Source of the DNA: Neofamilia sp964346535
GTDB taxonomy: Bacteria > Bacillota > Clostridia > Tissierellales > Peptoniphilaceae
NCBI GenBank assembly: GCA_964346535.1
Contig: CAYFUN010000023.1
Coordinates: forward strand, 1-22,330
Direction of reading: 5' to 3'
Length of the DNA: 22,330 nt
Part shown: piece after piece, positions 1-6,559 of the stretch
Numbering within the stretch: the first letter of the stretch is position 1
Layout: every line of letters begins with the position of its first letter
Notes under the pieces: generated by a model
The model's database searches: none
Told to the model about the DNA's origin: nothing
Seen by the model: only the letters and a program-made list of their open reading frames with translations
Position numbers and translations under genes: made by a program

Positions 1-2
1 TT

Positions 3-30
3 AGAAAGAGGGCTTAGGCCTTCTTTTTTT
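3..30 (+). terminator. Rho-independent terminator of a gene left of the window
   Basis: A 7-bp stem (7-13 with 18-24, one G-T pair) around the loop TTAG runs straight into seven T's. It reads on the plus strand, so it ends a transcript whose gene lies before the window. Confidence 0.7.
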
Positions 31-55
31 GTGCAAGTTAAAAAAATTTTCAAAA

Positions 56-85
56 GAAAAAACCTGCAGGCTTAACCTACAGGCT
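56..85 (-). terminator. Terminator of the rubredoxin pair
   Basis: Positions 63-70 and 76-83 form an 8-bp stem with a 5-nt loop. Read on the minus strand it is followed by six T's (57-62). It lies 20 nt past the stop of the second rubredoxin gene. Confidence 0.8.
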
Positions 86-104
86 TAATAGTCAAATTAT
101 ACAA

Positions 105-266
105 TTAGTCTAGTGGTGAGAAAGAATCCTTACCAACACCGCATAGTGGACATTCGAAATCTTCTGGAAGATCTTCAAAAGCTACACCAGCTTCTAAATC
201 GTATTCTGGAGCTCCTACTTCAGGATCATAAATCCATCCACAAGCGTCACATACATATTTTTGCAT
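105..266 (-). CDS. Rubredoxin (53 aa, downstream copy)
   Basis: A small non-haem iron electron carrier of the cytoplasm. Translation of 266 to 105 gives 53 residues starting MQKYVCDACGWIYDPE. The two iron-binding pairs are C6-x2-C9 and C39-x2-C42, the latter within CPLCGVGKDSF, so all four Fe ligands are present and the length is normal for the family. GGAGG lies 7 nt before the ATG. It follows the other rubredoxin by 71 nt on the same strand and is probably co-transcribed, though an AGGGTAACTT motif in the gap (298-307) could be its own promoter. One difference from its neighbour: the aromatic residue before the second Cys pair is Phe37, where most rubredoxins have Trp. Partners in anaerobes are typically rubrerythrin, superoxide reductase or flavodiiron proteins; none is in this window. 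Confidence 0.93.
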   Translation of the reverse strand: MQKYVCDACGWIYDPEVGAPEYDLEAGVAFEDLPEDFECPLCGVGKDSFSPLD

Positions 267-337
267 AAATTTACCTCCTATTTCCTATATTACTTATAAG
301 TTACCCTAAAGATAATTTAATAATCAAATTCTTAAAA

Positions 338-496
338 TTATTCCATTGGGCTAAATTCGTCTTTGCCAACTCCGCAAATTGGGCAAACCCAATCTTCTGG
401 AATATCTTCAAAAGCAGTTCCAATAGCTATACCAGTATCTGGATCACCAAATTCAGGGTCATAAACATAGCCGCAAGCGTCACATACATATTTCAT
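338..496 (-). CDS. Rubredoxin (52 aa, upstream copy)
   Basis: A rubredoxin with the canonical pattern: C5-x2-C8 in YVCDACGYVYDP and C38-x2-C41 in DWVCPICGVGKDEF, including the usual Trp before the second pair. The open frame extends upstream to 523, but the start at 496 is chosen because GGAGG sits 8 nt before that ATG and the protein then has the standard 52 residues. It is the first gene of a two-rubredoxin transcript on the minus strand. The two copies share most core positions but differ in the 18-30 loop, so they are diverged paralogues, not a recent duplication. Confidence 0.94.
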   Translation of the reverse strand: MKYVCDACGYVYDPEFGDPDTGIAIGTAFEDIPEDWVCPICGVGKDEFSPME

Positions 497-593
497 AATT
501 TTACCTCCTATAATATTTCTCACTTCTTATTTACCCATTAAATCCTGTTAAAAACTTAGTTAGTAGTTAAATTTTGATTTAAAAAATTTAAAA

Positions 594-603
594 AGGGTAA
601 ATT
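594..603 (+). promoter_or_regulatory. Candidate -10 region (AGGGTAAATT) before the RsbW-like gene
   Basis: AGGGTAAATT lies about 80 nt before the ATG at 686. It resembles AGGGTA-type -10 motifs upstream of other genes in the window (see findings). I see no convincing -35. Confidence 0.3.
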
Positions 604-685
604 TATTAATATAGAAGTTAACAAGAAATTAACAATAAAACTACAGGGAAAATAAGAGATAAAATTTTAAGGTGAGTTGTAGTAG

Positions 686-1102
686 ATGGAATACTATTTT
701 AATGGATGTGTAAGAAGCGATATAAATACAATTAAAGACTTTGTAGACTGTCGAATGAGAGAACTACACAGGTATATTTTAGATGCAGACAAGCTCTTTG
801 ATGTTAGACTAATTGTCAACGAGCTAATTATTAATGGTGCCCTTCATGGCAACAAACTTGCACGAGAAAGGTCTGTCTACTTAAATATTAATATAGAAGA
901 AGGATATTTGACTATAAAAGTTAGAGACGAAGGAGCTGGCATAGTTTATGATTTAGACCATGACTATTACCCAGACCAAATGTTGTCGTCAGGTAGAGGC
1001 CTTGTTTTAGTTAACGGCCTTGTTGACAAACTAGTTTTAGACCACAATAAGGTTGTGGCAATTATATCCTTGAAGGGCGAGGGCCAAGCTGAGGATAAAT
1101 AA
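686..1102 (+). CDS. RsbW-like ATP-binding protein (HATPase_c_2 family)
   Basis: A 138-residue GHKL-type ATPase domain of the kind found in anti-sigma-factor kinases (RsbW/SpoIIAB). The N-box is VNELIINGALHGN (44-56, with E46 and N50), the G1 box is DEGAG (81-85) and the G2 box is GRGL (103-106). The order, spacing and length match the single-domain family; there is no histidine-kinase phosphoacceptor or membrane segment. GGTGAG lies 9 nt before the ATG. No anti-anti-sigma (RsbV-like STAS) gene or sigma factor is adjacent, which is unusual since these are normally neighbours, so the partner is unknown. It could phosphorylate a distant STAS protein or act as a stand-alone regulator. The gene is apparently monocistronic; I see no clear terminator after it. 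Confidence 0.75.
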   Translation: MEYYFNGCVRSDINTIKDFVDCRMRELHRYILDADKLFDVRLIVNELIINGALHGNKLARERSVYLNINIEEGYLTIKVRDEGAGIVYDLDHDYYPDQMLSSGRGLVLVNGLVDKLVLDHNKVVAIISLKGEGQAEDK

Positions 1103-1170
1103 AAAAAGTCTAATAAATCTTCTTATATTATTAATAGATATAAAGAAAGCAATATTTCACAAAGTTTTTA

Positions 1171-1199
1171 TTAAAAAAATCTGTTTTATATGTTAAAAT
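1171..1199 (+). promoter_or_regulatory. Possible promoter of the MarR gene
   Basis: TTAAAA (1171-1176) and TAAAAT (1194-1199) are 17 nt apart, about 50 nt before the MarR start. The area is very AT-rich, so a chance match is possible. Confidence 0.3.
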
Positions 1200-1249
1200 A
1201 GATTTGTAAAATAATATAAAAATAATTTTGCTAGGAGAAAGAAATACTT

Positions 1250-1687
1250 ATGAAAAAACAATTTTTAAAGGTTTACAATAGGTTTAAACTAGACTTCTAC
1301 AGAACATTAAATATGGGAGAAAACAAAGAAGACAGTCTGACTGTTTCTGAATCCTTCTGCCTAGAAGTTATTAATGGCCTAAAAAAACCAACAGTAAGAG
1401 ATGTTGCTAGTTTTATGAAAATATCCCAACCAAATGCAGCCTATAAGATTTCAAATCTTGAAGACAAGGGATATATTACAAAAACTCAATCTAAAGAAGA
1501 CAAGAGAGTTTTCTATCTAAATGTAACTAAAAAATATGACAAGTTTTCACAAACTAAAAACAAATACTTGGCAGACATTTTAGACACTTTAGAAAAAACT
1601 ATGTCTCCTGAAGACATTAAAAAGACAGAGGAAGTATTAAAGGCTGTTTATGACCACCTTCCTACTGCTGATGATTTATTAAAATAA
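1250..1687 (+). CDS. MarR-family transcriptional regulator
   Basis: A 145-residue winged-helix DNA-binding protein. The recognition segment SQPNAAYKISNLEDKGYITK (59-78) and the wing QSKEDKRVFYLNVT are typical of MarR proteins, with long N- and C-terminal helices that would form the dimer interface. AGGAGA lies 11 nt before the ATG. MarR proteins usually repress themselves and adjacent genes by binding short palindromes. Here no obvious target is co-transcribed, and the gene is closed by a strong terminator, so the ligand and regulon cannot be read from context. The operator-like palindromes at 2585-2599 and 10984-10999 are possible targets, but nothing links them directly to this protein. Confidence 0.85.
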   Translation: MKKQFLKVYNRFKLDFYRTLNMGENKEDSLTVSESFCLEVINGLKKPTVRDVASFMKISQPNAAYKISNLEDKGYITKTQSKEDKRVFYLNVTKKYDKFSQTKNKYLADILDTLEKTMSPEDIKKTEEVLKAVYDHLPTADDLLK

Positions 1688-1701
1688 GTAAGTTAGTACT
1701 T

Positions 1702-1736
1702 AAAAAAAAAAGAACACCTGTAGGTGTTCTTTTTTC
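1702..1736 (+). terminator. Terminator after the MarR gene
   Basis: AGAACACC TGTA GGTGTTCT (1711-1730) is a perfect 8-bp stem with a 4-nt loop, preceded by a run of A's and followed by T's, so it may work from both sides. Confidence 0.9.
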
Positions 1737-1741
1737 TTGCA

Positions 1742-1773
1742 AATAAAAACTAGACCCTGGAGACCAAGGTCTA
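1742..1773 (-). terminator. Terminator of the phosphoesterase operon
   Basis: On the minus strand TAGACC-n-TGG pairs with CCA-n-GGTCTA (1751-1773, one internal mismatch). This is followed by a T-rich tract (1742-1749), just beyond the stop of the phosphoesterase gene. Confidence 0.75.
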
Positions 1774-1778
1774 GGTCA

Positions 1779-2324
1779 TTAATCAATTTTCAATTCTTTT
1801 ATTACATTTTTATTTTCTAAATCTATTAGCTTAAAAGTTTTGTTTTCATAAACAGCAATAGACTTAGAACCGTCTTTTGGCAAAGTGGTTGATCCTGGAT
1901 TTAAAATAACCAGGCCCTCTTTTTTTTCTAAGACTTTTATGTGGGTGTGGCCAGTTACAAGAACATTGGCGCCAAGTTCTAGGGCCTTATAAAATCTAGA
2001 ATTTTCTGATTCTAAATAGCCATGGGTGGCAAAAATTTTCAAATCTCCCCAGGATAAAAAATCGCTGGCCTTTGAAATATCTTTGTCCATAACCATTTCA
2101 TCTACATCGGCATCACAATTGCCTCTAATGTAGGAAATGTTGTCTCTGGCCTTTAAAATTTCTGCCAGGTCCTTAGGGTTGTATTCTTCTGTAAAGGCGT
2201 TTCTAGGTCCATGGGCTAGGACATCTCCTAGGTGTAAGATCTTGTCACAGTCAGAAAGATAGTCAAGAGCCTCCATGGTCCATTTAAGATTGCCGTGGGT
2301 GTCTGATAAAAATCCTATTTTCAC
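1779..2324 (-). CDS. yfcE: YfcE-type metallophosphoesterase
   Basis: A 181-residue metal-dependent phosphodiesterase of the YfcE/MJ0936 family, close to the usual ~180 residues. The calcineurin-type metal motifs appear in order: SDTHGN near the N-terminus, HLGD, RGNCD, ATHG and GHTH, so the dinuclear metal site is complete. The physiological substrate of the family is uncertain; enzymes tested hydrolyse artificial phosphodiesters. The start codon is GTG (2324-2322), placed immediately after the TAA of the glutaredoxin-like gene with no spacer. This suggests translational coupling, and I see no separate strong ribosome binding site. Confidence 0.88.
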   Translation of the reverse strand: MKIGFLSDTHGNLKWTMEALDYLSDCDKILHLGDVLAHGPRNAFTEEYNPKDLAEILKARDNISYIRGNCDADVDEMVMDKDISKASDFLSWGDLKIFATHGYLESENSRFYKALELGANVLVTGHTHIKVLEKKEGLVILNPGSTTLPKDGSKSIAVYENKTFKLIDLENKNVIKELKID

Positions 2325-2561
2325 TTATGCTAATTGTTTTTTTAAAAATTTTACAATGTCGCCAGATTCGTACATTGGTTTTCCGTCAATGGTCATCATT
2401 GGAACTTGGTCCATGCCGCCAATTTCTACTAGGTCTTTAAAGTTTTTTTCATCTGCTACGTTCATCATTTCAACCTTAAGGCTAGGATTTTTTTCTAAAA
2501 ATTTTACAACTTTCTTACAATATGGACAGCCTTCCCTGTAATATAACTTTAATTCTTTCAT
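2325..2561 (-). CDS. Glutaredoxin-like thioredoxin-fold protein
   Basis: A 78-residue redox protein of glutaredoxin/NrdH size. The redox motif CPYC follows the first strand (YYREGCPYCKK), the cis-proline loop is QVPMM, and ESGDI follows as expected for the glutathione/substrate-facing loop. It probably reduces disulfides or mixed disulfides in the cytoplasm; the reductant is unknown, since many anaerobic Firmicutes lack glutathione. AGGAGG lies 6 nt before the ATG. It is first in a two-gene operon with the phosphoesterase. A perfect palindrome (2585-2599) lies in its leader just after the predicted transcription start, which points to repressor control. Confidence 0.85.
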   Translation of the reverse strand: MKELKLYYREGCPYCKKVVKFLEKNPSLKVEMMNVADEKNFKDLVEIGGMDQVPMMTIDGKPMYESGDIVKFLKKQLA

Positions 2562-2584
2562 TTGATCCTCCTAAAAATTTATTT

Positions 2585-2599
2585 GGACAAAGTTTGTCC
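2585..2599. promoter_or_regulatory. Operator-like palindrome GGACAAAGTTTGTCC
   Basis: Two 7-nt arms are perfectly complementary around a single central base. The site lies downstream of the minus-strand -10 candidate (2611-2616), between it and the ribosome binding site of the glutaredoxin-like gene. This is a common repressor position. There is no T-run, so it is not a terminator. Confidence 0.5.
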
Positions 2600-2610
2600 T
2601 TGATGTTTAA

Positions 2611-2657
2611 ATAATACCCTAAAAGATAAAATAAATAACAAATTTAGGGTATAAAAT
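2611..2657. promoter_or_regulatory. Divergent promoter region with inverted AGGGTAT elements
   Basis: ATACCCTAAA (2614-2623) and TTTAGGGTAT (2643-2652) are perfect inverted repeats 19 nt apart. Each contains a -10-like sequence pointing outward: AGGGTATTAT towards the glutaredoxin-like gene (minus) and AGGGTATAAA towards the zinc-ribbon gene (plus). Good -35 boxes are not evident on either side. Confidence 0.45.
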
Positions 2658-2683
2658 AAATAGACAAAAAGAGGGGGCTTAGT

Positions 2684-3145
2684 ATGAAAAAAGATATAGA
2701 CCTAATAATAAATGAACTTTATAAGACACTAAACCAAGGCAGAGATATATTTATGACCCAAGTAAATGAAATGAGTGACTACTGCCAGGCCAAAGAAGAA
2801 ATTAAGAAAATCGAAGACCAACTTGAAATAGAATTTAGGGAAATTGGAATTCTTTCCTATGAACTTTATAAAATGGACGTAGACTATTCCTTTGAAGACT
2901 TTAGAAGAAAGTTTGAAAAAATATCAGACCTTCAAAGGCAGTTAAAGGAAATAAAAATCGACCCAGTTAATTTTAACCAAGGCCAAAGACCAGGGATTGA
3001 CAAAAATTTAATTGAAGAAAAATTACAAGGGACACTTACAGATAAAAACTTGAACCGAGATGAAATGATTAGGTGCAAGGCCTGTGGTAAAGCCAATCCT
3101 ATTTATGTAGCCTATTGTTCATCCTGTGGAGAAAAATTAGATTAG
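2684..3145 (+). CDS. Coiled-coil protein with C-terminal zinc ribbon, function unknown
   Basis: I do not recognise this 153-residue protein beyond its architecture. Residues ~1-95 are highly charged and helical, with heptad-like stretches (for example KIEDQLEIEFREIGILSYEL), suggesting a coiled coil. Residues 131-148 form a zinc ribbon with C131-x2-C134 and C145-x2-C148 ending in CGEKLD, like the short 'zinc-ribbon domain' modules of many Firmicute proteins. There is no signal peptide or membrane segment. GAGGGGG precedes the ATG by 6 nt. It is transcribed divergently from the glutaredoxin-like operon, possibly under shared control. A role in redox, RNA or protein binding would be a guess. Confidence 0.6.
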   Translation: MKKDIDLIINELYKTLNQGRDIFMTQVNEMSDYCQAKEEIKKIEDQLEIEFREIGILSYELYKMDVDYSFEDFRRKFEKISDLQRQLKEIKIDPVNFNQGQRPGIDKNLIEEKLQGTLTDKNLNRDEMIRCKACGKANPIYVAYCSSCGEKLD

Positions 3146-3219
3146 GGGAGACAAATTAGTTAAATTTAAGTAAAAGATTAAAAATAAATTAAAGAGATAG
3201 TGTTATTTTTAACGACTTC

Positions 3220-3229
3220 AGGGTATAAT
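3220..3229 (+). promoter_or_regulatory. Candidate -10 of the alcohol dehydrogenase gene
   Basis: AGGGTATAAT contains a consensus TATAAT (3224-3229) about 43 nt before the original ATG at 3272. I see no good -35 at 16-18 nt spacing. Confidence 0.5.
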
Positions 3230-3271
3230 GTAATTGTTAGATAGTAATGTTATTTACAAGGAGGAAAAATT

Positions 3272-4407
3272 ATGAAAAGATACACATTACCTAGAGATAC
3301 TTATTAGGGACCAGGTGCCCTGTAGGCGGAGGCTCTATGAAAAAATTCGGCTTCTTAGACAAGGTTGTTGCTAACCTAAAAGAAGCTGGCATGGAAGTAG
3401 AATTATTTGAAAATGTTGAACCAGACCCATCTGTAGAAACAGTTATGGCTGGCGCAAAGAAAATGCAAGAATTCAAACCAGACTGGATAGTAGCCATGGG
3501 TGGTGGATCTCCAATAGACGCAGCCAAGGCTATGTGGATTAAATATGAATATCCAGAAATAACCTTTGAAGAAATGGTTGTTCCATTTGGTCTTCCAAAA
3601 CTTAGAAACAAGGCAAAATTTGTAGCTATTTCATCAACATCAGGAACAGCTACTGAAGTAACAGCCTTCTCAGTTATTACCGACTACGAAAAGGGAATCA
3701 AATACCCAATAGCTGACTTTAACATTACTCCAGACATAGCCATCCTTGACCCAGCTCTAGTAGAAACTATGCCTAAGAACTTAATTGCCTACACAGGAAT
3801 GGACGCTTTGACTCACGCCTTTGAAGCCTATGTTTCAACTGCCAACAGTCCATTTACTGACCCACTAGCAATTCACGCCATCCAAATGGTCTTTGAATAT
3901 CTAGAAAAATCTTATAACGGCGACCTTGAAGCCAGAGAACAAATGCACTATGCCCAATGTCTAGCAGGCCAAGCTTTCTCTAACGCCCTACTAGGAATTG
4001 TTCACTCAATGGCCCATAAGACTGGCGCAGTTTTCTCAACTGGCCACATTATCCACGGCTATGCAAACGCCATGTACCTTCCATATGTAATCCAATACAA
4101 TATGAAAGATGCAACTGCTCTAAAGAGATATGGCGAAATTGGTAAGAACCTTGGACTAAGTGGAAGTGACGAAGAAATCGCCCACGAATTAATTAAAATG
4201 ATTAGAGGCTTAAACGCTAAGTTCGACATTAAAAATAACCTAAGAGACTTTGGTATTAAAGAAGACGAATTTAAAGAAAAGATCGACGCTATAGCAACAA
4301 ATGCAGTTGCCGATGCATGTACAGGATCAAACCCAAGGTCAATTGACGTAGCAACAATGAAAAAATTATTTGAATATGTTTACGAAGGCAAAGATTTAGA
4401 CTTCTAA
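3272..4407 (+). pseudogene. Iron-containing alcohol dehydrogenase with broken 5' end
   Basis: Codons from the ATG at 3272 (GGAGG 7 nt before it) read MKRYTLPRDTY, the normal N-terminus of the ~390-residue iron-dependent alcohol dehydrogenase family. They then hit TAG (3305-3307), where Tyr or similar is expected. Past GPGAL the sequence jumps to the family's GGGSMKKFGF in another frame: about 14 codons, roughly 43 nt, are missing near 3321. From the ATG at 3337 a 356-codon frame is intact to 4407. It keeps NAD-binding GGGS (55-58) and all four expected iron ligands D156, H160, H223 and H237. A short protein could start at 3337 (GGAGG only 4 nt away) but would lack the first Rossmann strand. 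Alternatives are recent decay, rescue by internal initiation, or a sequencing/assembly error. When intact, the enzyme would interconvert alcohols and aldehydes with NAD(P)H. Confidence 0.8.
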
Positions 4408-4421
4408 TGTAAAAATATTTT

Positions 4422-4453
4422 GGCAGCTAGATAAATTCTAGGTGCTATTTTTG
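4422..4453 (+). terminator. Terminator of the alcohol dehydrogenase gene
   Basis: Positions 4423-4431 pair with 4437-4445 (one G-G mismatch) around the loop TAAAT, followed by TATTTTT. Confidence 0.7.
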
Positions 4454-4560
4454 TGAAAAAAATTAATTTAACTCTAGCTCAAGGACTAAAACCCAGTAAT
4501 TAAAAGATTCTGCCTTTTAAAAGATAATAATATTGAAGAATAAAAAATGATTAAAAAATG

Positions 4561-4589
4561 TTCACAACATAAGCTTCTTGTGCTAAGAT
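4561..4589 (+). promoter_or_regulatory. Promoter of the DegV gene
   Basis: TTCACA (4561-4566), a 17-nt spacer and TAAGAT (4584-4589), with an extended -10 TGC just before it. The arms CACAA (4563-4567) and TTGTG (4578-4582) form an inverted repeat inside the promoter and might be a regulator site. Confidence 0.55.
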
Positions 4590-4634
4590 AAGGATAAAAT
4601 GAAAATAATTTTAGAGAAAGAGGGTTTATTATAA

Positions 4635-5492
4635 ATGAAAAATATTATTTTACTAGCAGACACTGGGGCAGATTTGTCACAAGAGCAAATAGAAAAATTT
4701 CAAATTAAACTTGTAAACATGCACATAAATATGGGAGGGTCAAGTTTTTCAGACAGAAATTTATCTGGCGAGGACATAATAAATTATTATAAGGAAAATA
4801 AAGTTTTGGCCCAAACATCTGGAGCAAATCCTTACGACTTTCAGCAGGTCTTTGAAGAAATAAGAAGGGAAAGTTCAGATCCAATTCTCTACGTTTCTAT
4901 ATCAAAAGACCTGTCAGTTTCACACAAGTCGGCAGAAATAGCAGCAGCAGACTTTGACGACATTTATATTTTAGATTCAGGTCTAGTATCAATTGGAACA
5001 GGTCTCCTTATAAAAAAACTAGCAGAATATATAGAAGATAAGGATCAAGTTTCAGTAGAGGAAATTATTTCTTATGGAGAAGAGATAAAAAATCGCATTA
5101 GACTTTTTGCCATTCCCCAAAGTTTAGAATATTTAAAGGCAGGAGGCAGACTTTCAAATAGCCAATACCTGGGAGCAATTTTGTTTAAAATATTTCCACT
5201 TTTAACCATTGACTCAGGCAAGCTTGTGGCCAGCAAAAAGTTTAGAGGGTCCTTTAGAAAGTCGCTGATCTCAACTATAGAAGAATTTTTTGCAGGCGAA
5301 GATATTGACCTAACTAGTATTGAACTTTTACAATCTCACGGACTAACAAAAAGAGAAGAAAATTTTATTGAAGATGCCCTCAAGGTATTTAATGTAGATG
5401 ATTTTAAGTGGACCCAAGCAGGACCATTAATTGCCAGCCACGCAGGTCCAGGAGTTTTTGGAATTGCTGGCTTAATAATGGAAGAAAAATAA
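4635..5492 (+). CDS. DegV-family fatty-acid-binding protein
   Basis: A 285-residue cytoplasmic DegV protein of the usual family length. The N-terminal signature is ILLADTGADLSQEQ. The family's S-x-T-type lipid-contact region appears here as LAQTSGANPYDF. YVSISKDLSVSHKSAEIA and the later AIPQSLEYLKAGGRLSNSQ block are characteristic; the C-terminal GPLIASHAGPGVFGI motif completes the fold. Family members bind a fatty acid and, as FakB in Firmicutes, present it to the FakA kinase for phosphorylation. No fakA gene is present here, so which acyl chain it carries and whether it is a true FakB is unknown. GAGGG lies about 9 nt before the ATG. It is monocistronic, with its own promoter and a terminator shared with pdxS. 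Confidence 0.9.
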   Translation: MKNIILLADTGADLSQEQIEKFQIKLVNMHINMGGSSFSDRNLSGEDIINYYKENKVLAQTSGANPYDFQQVFEEIRRESSDPILYVSISKDLSVSHKSAEIAAADFDDIYILDSGLVSIGTGLLIKKLAEYIEDKDQVSVEEIISYGEEIKNRIRLFAIPQSLEYLKAGGRLSNSQYLGAILFKIFPLLTIDSGKLVASKKFRGSFRKSLISTIEEFFAGEDIDLTSIELLQSHGLTKREENFIEDALKVFNVDDFKWTQAGPLIASHAGPGVFGIAGLIMEEK

Positions 5493-5499
5493 AATGAAA

Positions 5500-5541
5500 A
5501 AGAAAAAAAGAGACGAACTTGCAACTCGTCTCTTTTTTATT
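5500..5541. terminator. Bidirectional terminator between degV and pdxS
   Basis: AGAGACGA (5509-5516) pairs perfectly with TCGTCTCT (5526-5533). The stem is flanked by an A-run on the left and T's on the right, so it can serve both convergent genes. Confidence 0.9.
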
Positions 5542-5558
5542 GGCAGCTAAGAATTTTT

Positions 5559-6398
5559 TTATCTTTCGCTCATTATTACTTCGATTTCGTCTTCGTTTAG
5601 ACCAACCATTGCTTGACCTAGGTCTTCTGAAACTTCAGCTAAAACTTTTGGATTATTATAGTTTTGAACTGCTTTTACAATGGCCTCTGCACGTTTTTTT
5701 GGATCTCCAGATTTAAAAATTCCAGAGCCAACAAAGACTCCATCTGCTCCTAGTTGCATCATTAGGGCAGCGTCTGCAGGAGTTGCTACTCCACCTGCTG
5801 AAAAGTTTGGTACAGGAAGTTTTTGATTTTCGTGAACATATAATACTAAGTCGTATGGTACTTGAAATTCTTTGGCTATATTATAAAGTTCGTCTTTTCT
5901 CAAAGAGGCAACATATCTAATTTCTTCTTGAATGGCCCTCATGTGAGAAACAGCTTGGACAACGTCGCCTGTTCCAGCTTCGCCTTTGGTCCTAATCATT
6001 TTGGCCCCTTCTTGGATTCTTCTAAGGGCTTCACCTAAGTTTCTAGCTCCACAAACAAAAGGAACTTCAAAGACAGCCTTGTCAATGTGGTAGACATTGT
6101 CAGCAGGAGATAGAACTTCTGATTCATCTATACAGTCGACATCAATTGCTTGTAGAATTTGGGCTTCAACAAAGTGGCCGATTCTAACCTTGGCCATAAC
6201 TGGAACATTTACAGTTTCAATAATTTCCTTGATCATTTTTGGGTCGCTCATTCTAGAAACTCCACCAGCAGCTCTAATGTCTGCAGGAATTCTTTCAAGG
6301 GCCATAACTGCAACAGCACCAGCTTCTTCAGCGATTTTTGCCTGTTCAGGGTTAGTAACGTCCATTATTACTCCGCCTTTTAATTTTTCAAAATCCAT
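5559..6398 (-). CDS. pdxS: Pyridoxal 5'-phosphate synthase, PdxS subunit
   Basis: The synthase subunit of the DXP-independent vitamin B6 pathway. It builds PLP from ribose 5-phosphate, glyceraldehyde 3-phosphate and ammonia. The catalytic residues are in place: D13 in IMDVTN, K70 in MAKVRIGH and K138 in RTKGEAGTG, each 11 positions below the B. subtilis numbering (D24, K81, K149). The 279-residue protein is therefore about 11 residues short at the N-terminus; the C-terminus also looks short. GGAG lies 7 nt before the chosen ATG, and no upstream start gives a longer family-like N-terminus. The glutaminase partner gene pdxT, often adjacent, is absent on both sides. It must lie elsewhere, or PdxS uses free ammonia. 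Confidence 0.94.
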   Translation of the reverse strand: MDFEKLKGGVIMDVTNPEQAKIAEEAGAVAVMALERIPADIRAAGGVSRMSDPKMIKEIIETVNVPVMAKVRIGHFVEAQILQAIDVDCIDESEVLSPADNVYHIDKAVFEVPFVCGARNLGEALRRIQEGAKMIRTKGEAGTGDVVQAVSHMRAIQEEIRYVASLRKDELYNIAKEFQVPYDLVLYVHENQKLPVPNFSAGGVATPADAALMMQLGADGVFVGSGIFKSGDPKKRAEAIVKAVQNYNNPKVLAEVSEDLGQAMVGLNEDEIEVIMSER

Positions 6399-6513
6399 TT
6401 TAAAGCTCCGATAAGTAAGTAATTTTTATTTCTGTACTTAGCATAAGGCAAAACTGATATGCTTTAAAGAGCCAAATAAATATAAAAAATAGGGATCAGA
6501 ATAAATGCGTAGA

Positions 6514-6549
6514 CATAAAAAAACCAAGCTAGAAATTTTCTAACTTGGT
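6514..6549 (-). terminator. Terminator of the nqr operon
   Basis: Read on the minus strand, a 27-nt hairpin (6523-6549) with a 12-13 bp stem (ACCAAG arms, one G-T pair) is followed by seven T's. It begins 11 nt after the nqrF stop codon. Confidence 0.9.
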
Positions 6550-6559
6550 CTTTTATTTT

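Noticed and set aside
2275..2541. Plus-strand open frame opposite the glutaredoxin-like gene
   Set aside because: It is the antisense shadow of two clearly coding minus-strand genes and has no family-like features.
3305..3307. TAG in the alcohol dehydrogenase as pyrrolysine or suppressed stop
   Set aside because: Reading through does not restore the gene: a second TAG at 3323 and a frame change with missing codons follow.
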